From Ganoderma boninense (taxonomy: Eukaryota > Basidiomycota > Agaricomycetes > Polyporales > Polyporaceae): a stretch of 64,000 bases of DNA. Shown in pieces: positions 1-12,241 of this stretch. A program made the translations under genes and the position numbers. The stretch lies in the NCBI GenBank assembly GCA_002900995.3, contig CM035315.1, forward strand, positions 2,511,826 to 2,575,825, given 5' to 3'. Numbering within the stretch: the first letter of the stretch is position 1; each line of letters opens with the position of its first letter. The notes beneath the pieces were generated by a model, which had not been told where the DNA came from, did no database searches, and was given only the letters and a program-made list of their open reading frames with translations.

Positions 1-2669
1 GTCGTCTTCGCGCGGACGCGCAACCGGATCGCGAAGATCTTGCAGGTAAGAGAGGGCGTCGCGCGTTGAGATGTCGATCTTCTGACGCGCACTGGTTTCC
101 AGGAGTACCAAGGATCCCTGGCGTTCACCACGGACGCCTGGACTTCTCCGAATCACCGCTCCTTTGTCGCGTTGTGTGTCCACTTCGAGTACAAGGGCGG
201 GCCGATTACCATGGTCCTCGACGTTGTCCAAGTCGCAAAATCGCACACGGGCGCGCACCTCGCGGATGCGTTCGCGCGAGTCCTGCAAGAGTTCGGGATT
301 AGCAAGAAGGTACGCAGCTCGTGCGCGCGGTCGACGCGCGCACAGATTACGCTCAGACTACTCACGTTTGAAACATCTAGCGCGTCCGCATCACCTGCGA
401 CAACGCTTCTAACAACGACACCATGGTCCAGGAGCTCGTCGAATACCTCCCCCTCTTTGATGGGCAGCGGTCCCGCGTGCGCTGCTTTCTGCACGTCTTG
501 AGCTTGATTGTAAAGTCTTTGATTCGCGAGTTCGACGCGCGGCCAAAGGAGCACGTCCCGGGCGAGGACGACGAGGAGCGCAAGCTTCGCGAACTTGCTG
601 CTGACCTTGAAGAGTTTGAGCAGGAACGCGAACAGAAACGGAATGCGCGCAAGCGCGCGGATCGACAAGCGGAAGAGGAAGAGGACGAGGATGACGAGGA
701 TGACGAGGACGAGGAGAGCGTAGACGACACCGGCGACGACGTCGACCCGATGGAGGACCTGTCGGAGGAGGAGCGGCAGGAATTTGAGACTGATGTACGG
801 CCGTTTAAGCTGGCAATCGCGAAGGTTAGTCATGGTTTGTTAAAACTCTCAGCGCGCATGCTCACGACGACAATACAGATTCGTACCTTGGGTTTCAAAA
901 TCATCAACTCCAGTACGAGGCTCCTCCCGGAGTGGAAGAGGGTGTGCGAGGAGGTGGGGCTCCCGGAGCGCTTGCTACCCCGAGATGTCCGAACCCGGTG
1001 GAACTCCACGTTCGATATGCTGAACTTTGCGCTTGAGTATCGTGAAGTCGTCAATAAAATGACGATGCGACCGGCGAATGGGCTCCGAGCATACGAGCAG
1101 GACGATGAGTCGTGGGCGATGCTAACACAGGTGCAAGAGGTCCTTGAGGTTCGTGTGCCGCCTGAACTCTACCGTTGAACCTTGCTAATGAACCTTATTC
1201 CGCACCGTTGAACCTTGCTAATGAACCTTATTCCGCCACTGCAATCCTCGCACCCACGCCGTCCTCTCCTCGGGGTTCCCCGCCTCGCCGTCGAACCCAT
1301 GGCGTCCGCCCACAATCCCCCTCTGACCGTTAACCCCGTCTAACACTCACGCACTCCGCCGCGTCCACAACTGTCCATACTGCTCCATACCCTCGCTTCC
1401 TCACCACAATCTTTCTCGGTTCTCGGTTCGCCTGTTATCTGCGTCGCGCCGACGCTGTTCCTCGACCTGCACCCTGGGATCCCACCGTCGCCGCGACCTG
1501 GCACTCGGACTCTCCACACGCACCCCATCGCCCACAGGTCTTCAAGAGCGCTACACTATACTTCTCTCGCGACGTCCCGAACCTTGCACGCGTGATTCCG
1601 GCCATGGATCACGTCGAGGAGACGTTGACAAACGCGCGCTGCAACCCAGCATATTCGAATGCGGTACAGGTGGCGTGCGGCCTGGCCAAGAAGACCCTCG
1701 ACAAGTACTACTCACTCACTGACGAGTCTGCAACCTACCGGATCGCCATGGGTGAGTTTTACGGCGCACCACCATGTTTTTGGCTAACCTTCGCGTCTCG
1801 CGCCAGTCCTGCACCCTCGGCACAAGCTAGATTATTTCCGAAGGCTCAAGTGGCCTGGCAAATGGCAGCGCACCGCGCGCGAGCTCGTCGAGCAGGAGTA
1901 CGCCGCGTGCTATGCCGGCCACTTCGACGGGACTCAAGATGAGCACGAGCGTGGCGATGAGACTCCATCCGCGAGTTCGCGCGCTGCGAGCACACGCGGT
2001 GCGAGCTCGCGTGCCCCGAGCACCCGCGCTACAAGCTCGCGTGCATCCAGCTCAGCGCATGGCTCGGACGACGACGAGCGCCCCTCAGAAGATGAGGACG
2101 CAGAAGCCCCGAAGGTTAAGGATGACCGGGTATGTATTAATGTTCCCGTTCACTCGGACGCCACTGCACACTGACTAACATGGTTGCCGCACCGCAGAAC
2201 ATCTTTGACATTCTCGACGAGCTTGACGCCGCCCCAGACGACCGCATCGACGACGAACTGGAACACTACCTCAGCACCCCAACCGAGAAGACCAGCAACG
2301 TGATCCAGTGGTGGACAGACCGGCGCAAGATTTATCCCAACCTCTCGCAGATGGCAATAGATTACTTGACGATTCCCGGTACGTACGCCACAGTGGATCC
2401 AGGCCTTTCGCCGGCTCATTCTCCTTGATCGCGCAGCAACCTCGGTCGACGTCGAACGCCTCTTCAGCCGGGGACGCCTGATCTTGTCCCACGTTCGGAA
2501 CCGCCTGAGCGCGCAGACTACGCGCGCCATTCTGTGTGTTGGCGCATGGAGTCTCCTCAATCTTATCAAGCCGGAGGACGCGAGGAAGGTCGCTGAGCTC
2601 GAGGACCTCGAAGGGGACGACGACGTTGTGCTCGCGAAGGGGTGGGACCGTATCAATCTCAATCAGTAG
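1..2669 (+). CDS. hAT-superfamily transposase, 5' end outside window
   Basis: This is a DDE transposase of a cut-and-paste hAT element; its N-terminus lies before the window. The catalytic-core motif TTDAWTSPN is near 130-155 and the second conserved Asp block ITCDNASNND is near 390-420. An acidic Glu/Asp-rich insert follows at about 550-780, then RTRWNSTFDML near 990-1025. The C-terminal hAT dimerisation motif TSVDVERLFSRGR is at 2440-2478, and the stop is at 2667-2669. By eye the introns are 310-380, 825-878, 1149-1537, 1752-1806, 2130-2197 and 2379-2436; all have GT-AG ends and join frames correctly. The 389-nt third intron is unusually long and holds a tandem duplication. Within the visible part I see no stop inside the predicted exons, so the copy may be recent. 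The family call is firm; activity cannot be judged. Confidence 0.88.
1171..1236 (+). repeat. Perfect 33-bp tandem duplication inside a transposase intron
   Basis: The 33-bp unit starting ACCGTTGAACC is present twice head to tail (1171-1203 and 1204-1236) without a mismatch. It lies just after the donor site of the long hAT intron. Confidence 0.9.
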
Positions 2670-2861
2670 TAGCGCCCGAATGTATCTTACATTAGATGGC
2701 TGTTTTGTCTCGTCGCGATGTTGTACCTGTGTTCAAATGCATGTTCATGTCTGTCTGCACATTTTGCTGGTCACAGAGGTTCCTCGCTGCTTGCTAGAGC
2801 TGAGGTCGGCGCACAGAAATAAATGTACATATATTGAATGTATAACTACAAACATTTTTGC

Positions 2862-3015
2862 TGAAAAACCCGCGGGTACCCGGGGGTTTACCCGTACCCC
2901 CTACCCCGCGCTTGTTATACCCCTACCCCCATATACCCGGGGTCGAAGGGTAGGGGTATGGAGGGTAGGGGTAAGGGTATGACCCAGACACCCGGGGGTG
3001 ACCCCCCGCTATTCC
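2862..3015. repeat. GGGTA/TACCC-rich imperfect inverted repeat, likely 3' subterminal region of the hAT element
   Basis: About 190 bp after the transposase stop the sequence becomes dominated by TACCC runs on one side and GGGTA runs on the other (for example TACCCCTACCC near 2915 and GGGTAGGGGTA near 2950). They can fold on each other. Short subterminal repeats of this kind are typical of hAT ends. The exact end and its target-site duplication could not be fixed because the other end is outside the window. Confidence 0.6.
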
Positions 3016-4367
3016 CTACTTGTAATCCCGATGTCGAGGTTCAAGGACTCGGATGCACTGGAACTGGATTCAGCTTCAGGATGGCACTGGTCGGTGACGA
3101 GGGACCACGAGGACGACAACCGTGCCCTGCCAAGATGGAACAACGTATGAACGACATGAACCAAGGAAAATCAAATATACATAAACGCACATCGTTGGTG
3201 CTCTTGCTCTCTCAAAGTACAGGAAAGTACCGTTGATCAGCTGGTACCCTCCTCCAGGCCTGACAATACGAATGCCTAGATGTTAGGTGGATCGTCCAAC
3301 ACTGGTTGGGTATGCCTCGATGCCAAGAGACAGTACGACGACGAATGCCGGGCTGGAGAATTGCGGTTTGACACAATCCGGGTTGACGGAAGGCGGGGTG
3401 ACGAAACGCGGCCTGAGCCAGGTGACTCGGAGCCGCTGAAGAATCGGTCTCGATCCTACGTGAAATAGCAGCATCATGAGAAAATCATCCGACATTAGAG
3501 AATGAGTAGAGACGAACGAAGGCCTAATGCAGGCTGGTCATGCATCGCGGAGATGAGAGAGAAGTGAGGTGCTATGACGCGAAACGGCCTAGAAAAGAAA
3601 AGCGGCTGATCAGCGCATTTTGGACCATAGGATAAGAGTACGGAAGAGAAATAAAGAAGCCTACTATGCATACGTGCATTATGAATGACGAGAGGAGTGG
3701 GTCACCAGGTGGACCTTTGTCACCGGGACTGCCAGCACTCTGACCGCGACTCGTTCCGTTCGTCGACAAGCCATCGAAAAGTCAGGCCTTGGAGTCATCT
3801 CCAGGTCTGATGTAGGATATTCAGCGGGATTCTGTGGATAATTGCGCATGGGAGGGTGAAAAGGGATGGGCGAGACCGCCGCCGACGTGACCGTAAAGAG
3901 GGAGCAGCCTCGCCATGCACTCGGACGTTCAACTCATTTTAGACGCCACCTCGGCACGGGCCGGGCCGGTGGACTTCCGGCCAGCACCGCACTGACAAAC
4001 CACCTGAACTTCAGTTGACAACCTCAGAGCGGTCATCCACACGAGGAGTCGCCATAGGACGTTGATTCAAAGGTGTTCAACTAAATTCAGCACTACCATA
4101 AGCATCATCTCCACCATGTGCATTCACGAATAGAACTCGGAAACATCAAGTTCCAGTTCCGCGGCCACCAGTCGTGACAAACACCGAGGCCCATTTCTTC
4201 GCCGGAGGACTACGCAACAACCCTTGCATCCAGTACATGAAGTCGCATGTAGTATCCCCGATGTCAACTGGGTGCGGAATTTATCTGAAGCCTGACAGAC
4301 GTCACGGTCAGCATCCAAGTCTGCACAAGAGTCCGCGTCAAATTAGTGTAGAAGGAAGGACATACCT
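3016..4367. other. Intergenic, no gene recognised
   Basis: Only short open frames without conserved motifs or splice context are present. No structural RNA or transposon ends were seen. Confidence 0.5.
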
Positions 4368-4882
4368 TTACTCGGACACCAAGATGGACTTCGTGCCGGG
4401 CGTGGCACAGAAGCTGTTGTCAAAGTGCGTCCCGCACGTCGACAGGTCGTGGCAGCTGCCCCCGCACCCGCCGCGGTCGCAGAACCCGACGTTCTGCGTC
4501 GCAGCCAGGCAGCTCGTCCCCGACGCATCGATGCATGTCGGGCCCCCGTTGTACACCGAGCACGACCCGCCGCACACGCCCCCGACGCGCTTCGTGCAGT
4601 ACGTCACCATCGTCGTCGAGTCGCGCGGCGCGAGTGGGTTGATGGGCGCCCCGTGGTAGGTGAGCTCGGCGTCGGTCGTCTTGAGCCAGTTCAGCATCTC
4701 GTCGTGGGAGACGAGGTATGAAGGGGGCTGTCGCATGGTACAGTCAGTACGTTGCATGGAGGACTCAGCGAGGCGCGAGTGTATGTGCAATCACTCACAG
4801 CGTCGAAGGGCATGGCCATCCCAACGCCGACCAGGGCGAGGGTAAAGAGCGCCAGGCTAGAGAAGTTGTTGGAGAAGTGCAT
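4368..4882 (-). CDS. Cysteine-rich secreted protein, family member A
   Basis: A small secreted protein of unknown function, 147 aa. Exon 1 (4799-4882) encodes exactly 28 residues, a hydrophobic signal peptide beginning MHFSNNFSSLALF. One intron (4728-4798, GT-AG) follows, then exon 2 (4368-4727). The mature part starts with the family signature YLVSHDEMLNWL and ends in a domain with ten cysteines, enough for five disulfides. Conserved words are VTYC, CGGSC, GGPTC and NVGFC. Paralogues lie at 16.0, 51.6, 55.1, 57.3 and 60.7 kb, with relics at 6.2 and 23.6 kb, all on the minus strand. This copy lacks the short acidic middle exon found in the other five intact members. A TATA-like box and a shared leader block lie just upstream. 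I do not recognise the family; an extracellular defence or signalling role is only a guess. Confidence 0.85.
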
Positions 4883-4942
4883 GGTAAAAGAAGGCTGGAA
4901 GAGGAAAGTCGAAGATGAAGTTGGTGAGGTAGAATGTGTCGC

Positions 4943-4980
4943 CCTGGGTCGAAATGGGACGAGGGCGGGTGCTTTATACC
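4943..4980 (-). promoter_or_regulatory. TATA-like box and shared leader block of gene A
   Basis: On the plus strand CCTGGGTCGA is at 4943-4952 and CTTTATACC at 4972-4980. Read on the minus strand this is a TATA box followed about 25 bp later by the block TCGACCCAGG, then the start codon at 4882. The same arrangement occurs at genes C, D and E and relic H. Confidence 0.65.
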
Positions 4981-6181
4981 TCGTCGACGTTCGACGTTCG
5001 ACCGGCTGCCACGTCGGACCATCACCCACAATGCCTCCACCCCGAGTTTCGCGCCTGGCCGTCTGGCCATCGTTCTCGAGGAGATGATGCGAAGCGCGCT
5101 ACGATGGCGCAGGCTGCAAGGACGCTGGCTGCGCAGTTCATGAAAGACCCTCCCATTGGGCCGCGTCTCAGCAAGTTGCCGGGCGGCGACGTAGCGGCCC
5201 ATTGCTCTGTGAAAGGCGTGATATTTGAACACTGCGTTCTGGACAGAATCGGAAAACTGCTTGGGGGAAACAATGAAGAGACGTGCGCAGGTATTGCGGA
5301 CTGGATGAGCTGTCAACAAAGCATACTGCCTGTTCTGTTCATCTAACTTAGAACTCGGGATGGCCCAGCTTTGGCAGGAGAACGTCTGAACAGGAAACAT
5401 AACCCTGAATTCGGGCTGATGAGGCGGCGACAGATCGAAGATGGCGGGGCTTCAGCATAGCGATGGAACATAGATGTCCACGATTTACTCGAGATGGTTT
5501 CAGCAGGTTGAGGACGGATGGCACTGTTGAATGGATTTTTGTTTCGGTAACCTATAACTCTGGAAATGAACCACACGTACGGATAAGGAACCCAAAGATA
5601 AGTGTTGGGAAACGTGCGACTGGTAAATCGGACAGAATATTAGTGTACGCGCATCGCTGCGAAACATACCGTCGAATATGACTCGATTGCTGTCGCTCCT
5701 CGTCCCACCAGTCTGAGCTGCAACCCCTGTCCTCCGACCTGGAACCGCCTGTGAAATATATTCCATACGCAGGTCAAAGATAGGGGGCAGCGCATTCAGC
5801 CACACCTTCGTAGCAGTTACCCAGTGGCGGCGAGTGGACGACCGCTCGGATTCGAGAAGTCCACTGGTGCCGAGCCTGAAGCACGATTCGAAGAAGTCTC
5901 GAGGTAGGATACACTGCGAGGACGTTCAGAGGGCCTCTGCATATCACCCACAACGGTGGGGACATAAAGAGATGCCAGTCTCAAGAGATCATGGCCGCAA
6001 GGAGTAGCCCAGGCGACCTGTTTTGCCAGCGAAGCCGCGGTGATTTGATTTAGACGCTAGGAGAACTACCTGGGCGGCGTACCGGACCGGCGATCTCAGA
6101 CCGCAAACACCTAAACCCCGGAAGCGCTCGGCAGCGGTAAACCCGGCGGTCATAAACGCTAGTATTCGTACAAATTCTGAG
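4981..6181. other. Intergenic, no gene recognised
   Basis: No conserved coding pattern or repeat was recognised between the promoter of gene A and relic B. The open frames present overlap each other on both strands and lack motifs. Confidence 0.45.
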
Positions 6182-6420
6182 CTATGTCACAGAAGGGTTG
6201 TTGTTCTCGCTGGGATAGGTGACGGCCGCACTGTCGCATAGTACTAAATTGAACAGGTTGTCAACTGAAGACTGCGATGCGCCACAGCTGGACAGCCGGT
6301 TGCAGTCGCTGCCGCACTCGGGACGATCGCAGAACGCGACGTCCTTCACCTTCGCGAGGCAGTTCGTGTCCGGGGCATTGAGGCACGTCGGCCCGCCCGT
6401 GTACACCCCCCGCATGCGTC
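6182..6420 (-). pseudogene. Relic B of the cysteine-rich secreted protein family
   Basis: The minus strand reads VYTGGPTCLNAPDTNCLA followed by VAFCDRPECGSDCNRLSSC. This matches the middle of the ten-cysteine domain of genes A and C. The signal-peptide exon, the SHDEM region and the proper C-terminus are missing, and the reading departs from the family after the RLSSCG word. I interpret it as a truncated, decayed copy. Confidence 0.75.
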
Positions 6421-6815
6421 TCCGAGCTGGGTGCTGCAGAAAGTTGGACCGTACGGGCCTCACCAATACGCGCCTAGTAGTATTTCGGAACGTACCGTGA
6501 CCGCTGACCCAAGCAGCGGAGATCAGTATATGAGGGTACCGCACTACCAGAAGAGAGTCGTTTGCCATGGGCCCATTTCAAAGACAGTGTCCGCTCTTGC
6601 AGAGGGTACCAGACGGCGTTTTGATACTCGATATTGAGCCATAATCGGTCCGGACGGTTGCTGCAGTATCACGGAGAATCTATAAGGAATACAATCGAAG
6701 GTCAGGCTCATACAGTGTCCGTGTTATCGCATGGACAGAAATAACATTAAACATGATACATTCTAGCGCAGCAATGAGCACATTGTCAACTTGGAATACG
6801 TTCGACTCGAGACAC

Positions 6816-7916
6816 TCACCAAGCTGCCTGTGGAGGCACCGGAACCCACCCCTCCACCGTCAAGCCAAAAATCGCGGGCAAGACATCCCACAATGCTTTC
6901 CGCTCCATCGTACTGCGCTCCTCCAGCACCTTCGCGCACATCTCACAGAATGCGTACTTCGCCGCCCACTGCCCAATCACAGCCTTCCACGAGTGGAGGA
7001 GCTTGGATCCTGTGATCCTGCCCACCTTCGCCTCCTGGAGGTACGCGCGGGTCAATGCGACCCGGCAGTGGCCAGGCGTCTGCACGCCGCCGAACGCGGG
7101 ATCGATGTCAAAGACGCGGGAGAGCATGAGGGCGGCGCGCTGGCGCAGCGCCCCAAACCCGTTGATCACCTTCTTGAGGTCGCCGTTGTCGAGCGTCTGG
7201 AGTGTCCCGTCCTCCCGGCGCCACCCGTCGACGATGAGCCCCCCTGCGAGGGTGCACGTGTAGAACGCGGAGGGGAGTATCTTGGGCTCGTCGACGAGGC
7301 GTGCGAGTGACATGACCTCGATCCCGGAGCTGACCGACGTCACGCCGATGGCGCGCTGGCTGTCCCTCTTCTCCCAGGCTTGGAAGTCGGAGGGGTAGGA
7401 GATGCGGAGGGCGGCGATGGCCTGCTTCTGCACGTCATCGATCTGGTACTTGTGGGCGAGGCGGACCAGGGCCGACAGCTGGTGGATAGTGAAGTCGCCG
7501 AATTGGGACTTGAAAACGCTGCGTGCAGGTCAGCAGAGTGCACTCGACGGCATTTCAAACGCCACGCACCTCCGCTGAGTACTTGGAACGAGGGCGCGGA
7601 GGAGATGCCTCAGATCTTCTGGGGAGTCTGTCAGGCGCACGGTCGGCACGTCGCCGAGGTGTGCACCGGAACTCGAGCTCGCCACAGCGAACATGTCGCC
7701 AAAGACCGGAGATTGCGCTGCCAAAAGGCCCCTGTATACCTTGAACATGACGCCTCCGCATACGAGAACGATATTTCCGTCGTCAAGCCAAAGTTCTTTG
7801 TCCCGAGCGGAGTCGTCAAGTTCGAGAGGCTCGGGCTCCGGTTTGACGCCCCCTCCGCTGTCTTCGTACTCTAGCCGTGGACGTTTGGGCAATCTGGAGT
7901 CAGTACTGTCCGTCAT
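6816..7916 (-). CDS. BTB/POZ domain protein
   Basis: A 349-aa protein in two exons (7570-7916 and 6816-7518) separated by a 51-nt intron. The N-terminus, starting MTDSTDSRLPKRPRLEYED, resembles the basic/acidic leader of the large basidiomycete BTB family. It is followed by the BTB core around residues 40-110, with the words LVCGGVMFKVYRGLLAAQS and FGDMF. Such proteins usually mediate protein-protein contacts, often as Cullin-3 adaptors. No Kelch or zinc-finger repeats follow, only an unassigned C-terminal region containing two Cys-x2-Cys-like residues near CEMC. An upstream in-frame ATG at 7979 would add 21 residues; 7916 was chosen because the family normally starts at the MTDS-type leader. 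The partner is unknown. Confidence 0.85.
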
Positions 7917-8530
7917 GGTGATGGTGGTCGTAGGCGAAAATCCAAGTCGTTCCTTGTCGTGCAAGTTCAGCAAAAACAAGAGCTGACTCCTGAGTGGCGT
8001 GGTGGGACGGCGGCCCGGTCGCGTCGCAAGAGCGCCATCTGAACTTTTGGGAACCGCCGGCTAACGCGCGGATTCGACTCCCCAAGAATCCGTCTGCCTT
8101 CCACAGTACATGCCACCATTTAAACTGCGAGCTCCATCATATCATCCAGGAAGAGAGGAATAGCCGTGGAATAGATGCAGAGACACTGAACGCTGCTTCA
8201 GTCAGGTGCGTCCTGCTTGGGGCCTTACGACGTACGTAGCCTCGAGGAGGAACTTCTGTTATCTTTCTGTGATTGATGGCTGAATCTCTGCGATACGATG
8301 ACAGCGGCAACGGAAAGACCTTGGTCAGGGTCAGGCTACACTGTCGGCACAAGATATTGTACAGAGTGGCAAAACTGATGTTCTGGACGTGTTGAACGTC
8401 GCAGATATTTACGCATATTGATTACGTGCGTTGTCCTATTCCGAAAGGGATGCCCATGAATCAGCGATCACATTTCGACACCGCAGCATAAATAATCGAG
8501 GCAAAAAATCTCTCACAGCCCGCAATTCGT
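7917..8530. other. Intergenic, no gene recognised
   Basis: Upstream region of the BTB gene. Nothing with motif or splice support was seen. Confidence 0.45.
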
Positions 8531-8534
8531 ACAC

Positions 8535-8735
8535 TTCATTCCTGGTACTGCTGGAAGTACCCGATCGTGTCGATGTGGTCCTTCATGCTCGACGTGTCGT
8601 ATCCCAGGTCTTCAAGAACCCGAACATCGCGTCGTTGACCGCCTGGTCCTGGCCATGGAACGACTTGAAGTAATGGCCCGTGCGTGTGTCGATCCCGAGC
8701 AGCTTCTTGTTTGTGATATCCACAGACAGACTCCG
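8535..8735 (-). pseudogene. Fragment of the unknown 552-aa family
   Basis: The minus strand reads DITNKKLLGIDTRTGHYFKS and then FHGQDQAVNDAMFGFL. This is clearly related to the C-terminal end of the gene at 26.6-28.4 kb (NDKLLGIDTRAGHYFRSFQG). Only about 60 residues are preserved before the reading frame breaks, and no upstream exons are present. It is a stranded 3' fragment of that family. Confidence 0.75.
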
Positions 8736-9249
8736 GAGCCGCTTACACCTGCATCGTGAATGAATAGCGAAAAGTCAGATGCACAACGGTCGAGACATGG
8801 ATAGGTCGTTCAAAGTCCGAGTGAAAGGGGAGCATTGTCCCAGGCCAGGCCAACTTGCCAGGTGCTAATCGAAAAAGACAGGCGCTATTTGGAAGAGTTT
8901 GGATTCGGAAGGCGCTTACGGAGGTATGGCGCTTCTTGTTTCGTCAACGGACTCCGAGTCCCGCACCGTCAACAGCACCACACCACAACAGTTATCCGAA
9001 TACTTGCCCCTCTCCCGACTTACAGCTCTCAGTATCTTGTACCTTCGAGGTGGATTCTGCGTATACGCATCGGAGTCCAACCACCGTTAGCATGGCATGA
9101 CTCGAGCTTGCAGCCGAAAGCCGACACGAGCTACGCCGCCAACGTTCGTGTCCCCGAAACCCCCCCCCCCCAACTCCTCTTCTCAAGTCCTTCTACGATA
9201 CGCGCCGTGATGGAAGCGAATGTCATCATGTCTTTCAGAAAAACATAGA
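8736..9249. other. Intergenic, no gene recognised
   Basis: Contains a 13-nt C run near 9165-9178 and no supported gene. Confidence 0.4.
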
Positions 9250-12083
9250 TCGGAAGAGACGGAACCGATGCGGAGGCGCCGAATGCTGTTCAAGTCGGGC
9301 GTGTTCCGAGTCCGCTTTGACAGTAACCCCCAGATACGCTGGTAAGTGCTAAGCTACTCTGGCGGATATTTTACTGTCTGACGTAGTGACATTTCTTCAG
9401 AATGCTAAATACGAAGTACTTTAGGTACTTTCATGGCTTTCTATCATTCGGACCCCATAACTTGGATCACTTATGGAACACGACGCACGGCGTCCGTATT
9501 CAAATATTCACCCCCGAGCACTAAGTAAGTACTCCACGTCAACAGGTGTGTCATGTGGACTGTCTTTGGCTCAGCAACTATCATTCTTACTTCTGTCACC
9601 AGGCCGCCTGGCCCAAGCCTCCAACTCGTTTCAGAATGTCTGATGCGGAAATCGACGAATGACTGCAAGAACCTCGAAAATCGGCTTCTGGTAGGCTCTT
9701 CCGTGCCAGAGTTTTATCTTATCGTCAACTTATTCCCGCTTGTAGCTCCCAAGCCCCGGGTATCTGTTCATTAATACGGCATGCTGTTCGTTGGCGCAAA
9801 CCTCAGTGTCATCTATCATTTTGAGTCGACTGGCTCTAGAGTGGCGTGACGTAGGGTCCGACTGCGATTAGAATATGGACGCACGGTCAGGCCGGTCAAG
9901 GCTCGCGTGAGCGCCAGACTCGGACTCACACTAGGAGCCTTTCTCTTTCAGCAACTCCCCAAGAACGATCTACAGCGTTACAGATCACGACGTCACTGGC
10001 TGAAGCCATGATCAGCACATGCGCTCGGTGTACCATTTGGCGGCGTTCCACACCTCCGTTCAACACGTGTACCCGCTCGAAGGCCCATCCAACCCGGGTA
10101 AATGCCGTCTAGTGCCATCAGCACAATAAGCACCTCATGGACGTTGTACAGGAGGACAATGTCCACATGGAAGAAGGAAATGAGGACGCTGAAAGCTGTC
10201 TTGGCATTTCAAGACTGATGCTTCCGGCAGCGGTACCAATACGTCTCATCCTCTCATACTTCATTGATGGTCCAAAATACATACACTGACGCTTACATCT
10301 CTAATCCAGAACGTCAAGTGTTTAGACGGTCTTCAAGTTCCTTGACTGCGCGAATTTGCCAGGACTAGGGCTCTTCAGAGCAGCGGAAGCCGGTAGAAAC
10401 CCGAAGGGCGCCCGACGTCAAAACAAGGCTATTGAGCCTTGATCAAAATCCAACTCAACATCAGGCGACATCTATGGGCGTGTATGCACCAAGAAATATC
10501 CCTTCGGTTCGTTTGCCAAGAGAGTGCAAGTGCATATGGAAACCAAGCAGGGCTTCATCCTCGTGTCCAGCCTACGGTTGGCCAAACCCCTCGCACGGAA
10601 CCTGGACGGTCTTGCCTGTCGAGACTAGCAGACAGCCTGGTATGGCCCAGACAGTTGGAGGCGCACCTAATCGGATCACGTACGACAGACCATCAGCTGT
10701 AAGCTCATTGGCATCAAACTCCTTGAGATGATCCTGACGCTCAACGCGCCTGCACCTGCAACGCACGTTGACAGGACGACGGAGTTTGACATGCTGCAGT
10801 TTGTTCCAAGGCATCACGGCCAGCGCCGACGATCTGCCGGCGATGCCAGGCGATGCCCAGCGACGTCCACTGTCGCTGTCGCGCGGCTGCGCGGGGCTGT
10901 GCAGGGTTAGTACGAACCACCCATGCTCCCCCTGTCAAGTGGTATGACACATGCATGCGGAGACATGCGTACATGCAGATTGCACTCGCGTTTGAGTCAC
11001 CGATCTCAGTGGACGGCATCGCGTCTCGTCCCCCAATTCAATCGACGCGCCGCGGCGCAAGTACTACACCCTGAAGCCGAGCGAGGTCGATTTGCCGCAT
11101 AAAAGGCGTCGTTCGACTCGCCTCAACAGCATCAGCCTACCTCGCTCTTCGCCAGACAGCAGCTGCCCGACATGAAGTTCCCCACCGCATCCCTCCTCGC
11201 TCTCGCAGCGACCGCGGTCTCTGCCTCGCCGACCCCCGAGCTCGAGGCCCGTGCATCGAAGCCGAAGGGCATCGACGTGTCGAACTGGCAGGGTACTGTC
11301 AACTTCTCCACCGCCAAGTCGCACGGCGTCGAGTTCGCGTACATCAAGGCCACCGAGGGCACCAGTACGTCGCTTCCCTGTCCTTCAGCAGCCAGTGCAC
11401 TAGCAGTTTGCTCACCCGCCCTCACTGTGCCCCGACAGCCTACGTGGACCCGACCTTCTCCTCCCACTGGGAGTCCGCGACAAAGGCGGGCATCCTTCGC
11501 GGGGCGTACCACTTCGCGCACCCCGCCGGCTCCTCCGGCGCCGCCCAGGCCGAGTACTTCATCGCCCACGGCGGCGGCTGGTCCAAGGATGGCCGCACCC
11601 TCCCGGGCGCCCTCGACATCGAATGTGCGTCCCGCTTCATCAGACGCGTTTTGGTCAGGCACTCGTACTGACATCACTGATGTCTACCACAGACAACCCG
11701 AGCGGCAACGAGTGCTACGGCATGACGCACGGCCAGATCGTCGCCTTCGTCAAGGACTTCTCGGACACGTACCACAAGAAGACATCCGTGTACCCGGTCA
11801 TCTACACGACGACGGACTGGTGGAAGACATGCACGGGCAACAGCGGGGAGTTCGGTAAGACGAACCCGCTCTGGCTCGCGGACTGGTCGTCGAGCATCGG
11901 GGAGCTCCCGGCCGGGTGGAAGTATGCGACGTTCTGGCAGTACGCGGACAAGGGCAGCCTCGGGCCTGGGGACCAGGACGAGTTCAACGGCACCTACGAC
12001 GGCCTGAAGAAGTACGTTGCCCGCTCCTGTCTTGTTATTTCCTGGAACTGACGCGATCGTTCCACAGGATCGCTTCCGGCTGA
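9250..12083 (+). repeat. Segmental duplication, copy 1 (inverted partner at 46.8-50.0 kb)
   Basis: The order of matching blocks is conserved in reverse complement with 46840-49990. Examples are GATGCGGAG-GCGCCGAATGCTG near 9270, CATGCTGTTCGTT near 9780, TAGGGTCCGACTGCGATTA near 9852 and TTTGGCGGCGTTCCACACCT near 10037, followed by the whole GH25 gene. Similarity stops about nine bases after the GH25 stop codon. The flanks have diverged strongly, while the 3' half of the gene is nearly identical. Relics of a split-up upstream gene appear in both copies but no intact frame remains here. Confidence 0.85.
11172..12083 (+). CDS. GH25 lysozyme (N,O-diacetylmuramidase), copy 1
   Basis: A secreted glycoside hydrolase family 25 enzyme expected to cleave the muramic acid-GlcNAc bond of bacterial peptidoglycan. 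Four exons (11172-11364, 11439-11624, 11693-12011, 12068-12083) give 237 aa. A signal peptide ([20 protein letters not shown]) is followed by the GH25 barrel. GIDVSNWQG supplies the first acidic residue, and [23 protein letters not shown] with the catalytic Asp/Glu pair, [11 protein letters not shown] and NPLWLADW follow. All family landmarks are intact. A TATA-like CATAAAAGG lies near 11098. Introns 2 and 3 are identical to those of the copy at 46.8 kb, whereas intron 1 and the flanks differ. A more distant paralogue is at 40.7 kb. Confidence 0.93.
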
Positions 12084-12241
12084 ACAATGACGTGAACCTG
12101 ATAGTCTCTTGAATAAGTGTTGGGATAGCGTAGAACCGAGTTGTTGTAATTACCCCATGGGCATAACTCATGTACGCAATCCGGAAGGCACGAGGTAGCA
12201 CTGCGCAACCTTTCGCTGTCCGAATTCGCTCTGGCTTCAAC

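Noticed and set aside
153..833. 226-aa minus-strand frame over the hAT transposase
   Set aside because: Shadow of the acidic Glu/Asp-rich transposase segment, read as Leu/Val-rich on the other strand.
9165..9178. C homopolymer runs here and near 24842 and 29620 as functional signals
   Set aside because: Isolated homopolymers of about 10-13 nt without context; more likely slippage-prone sequence.
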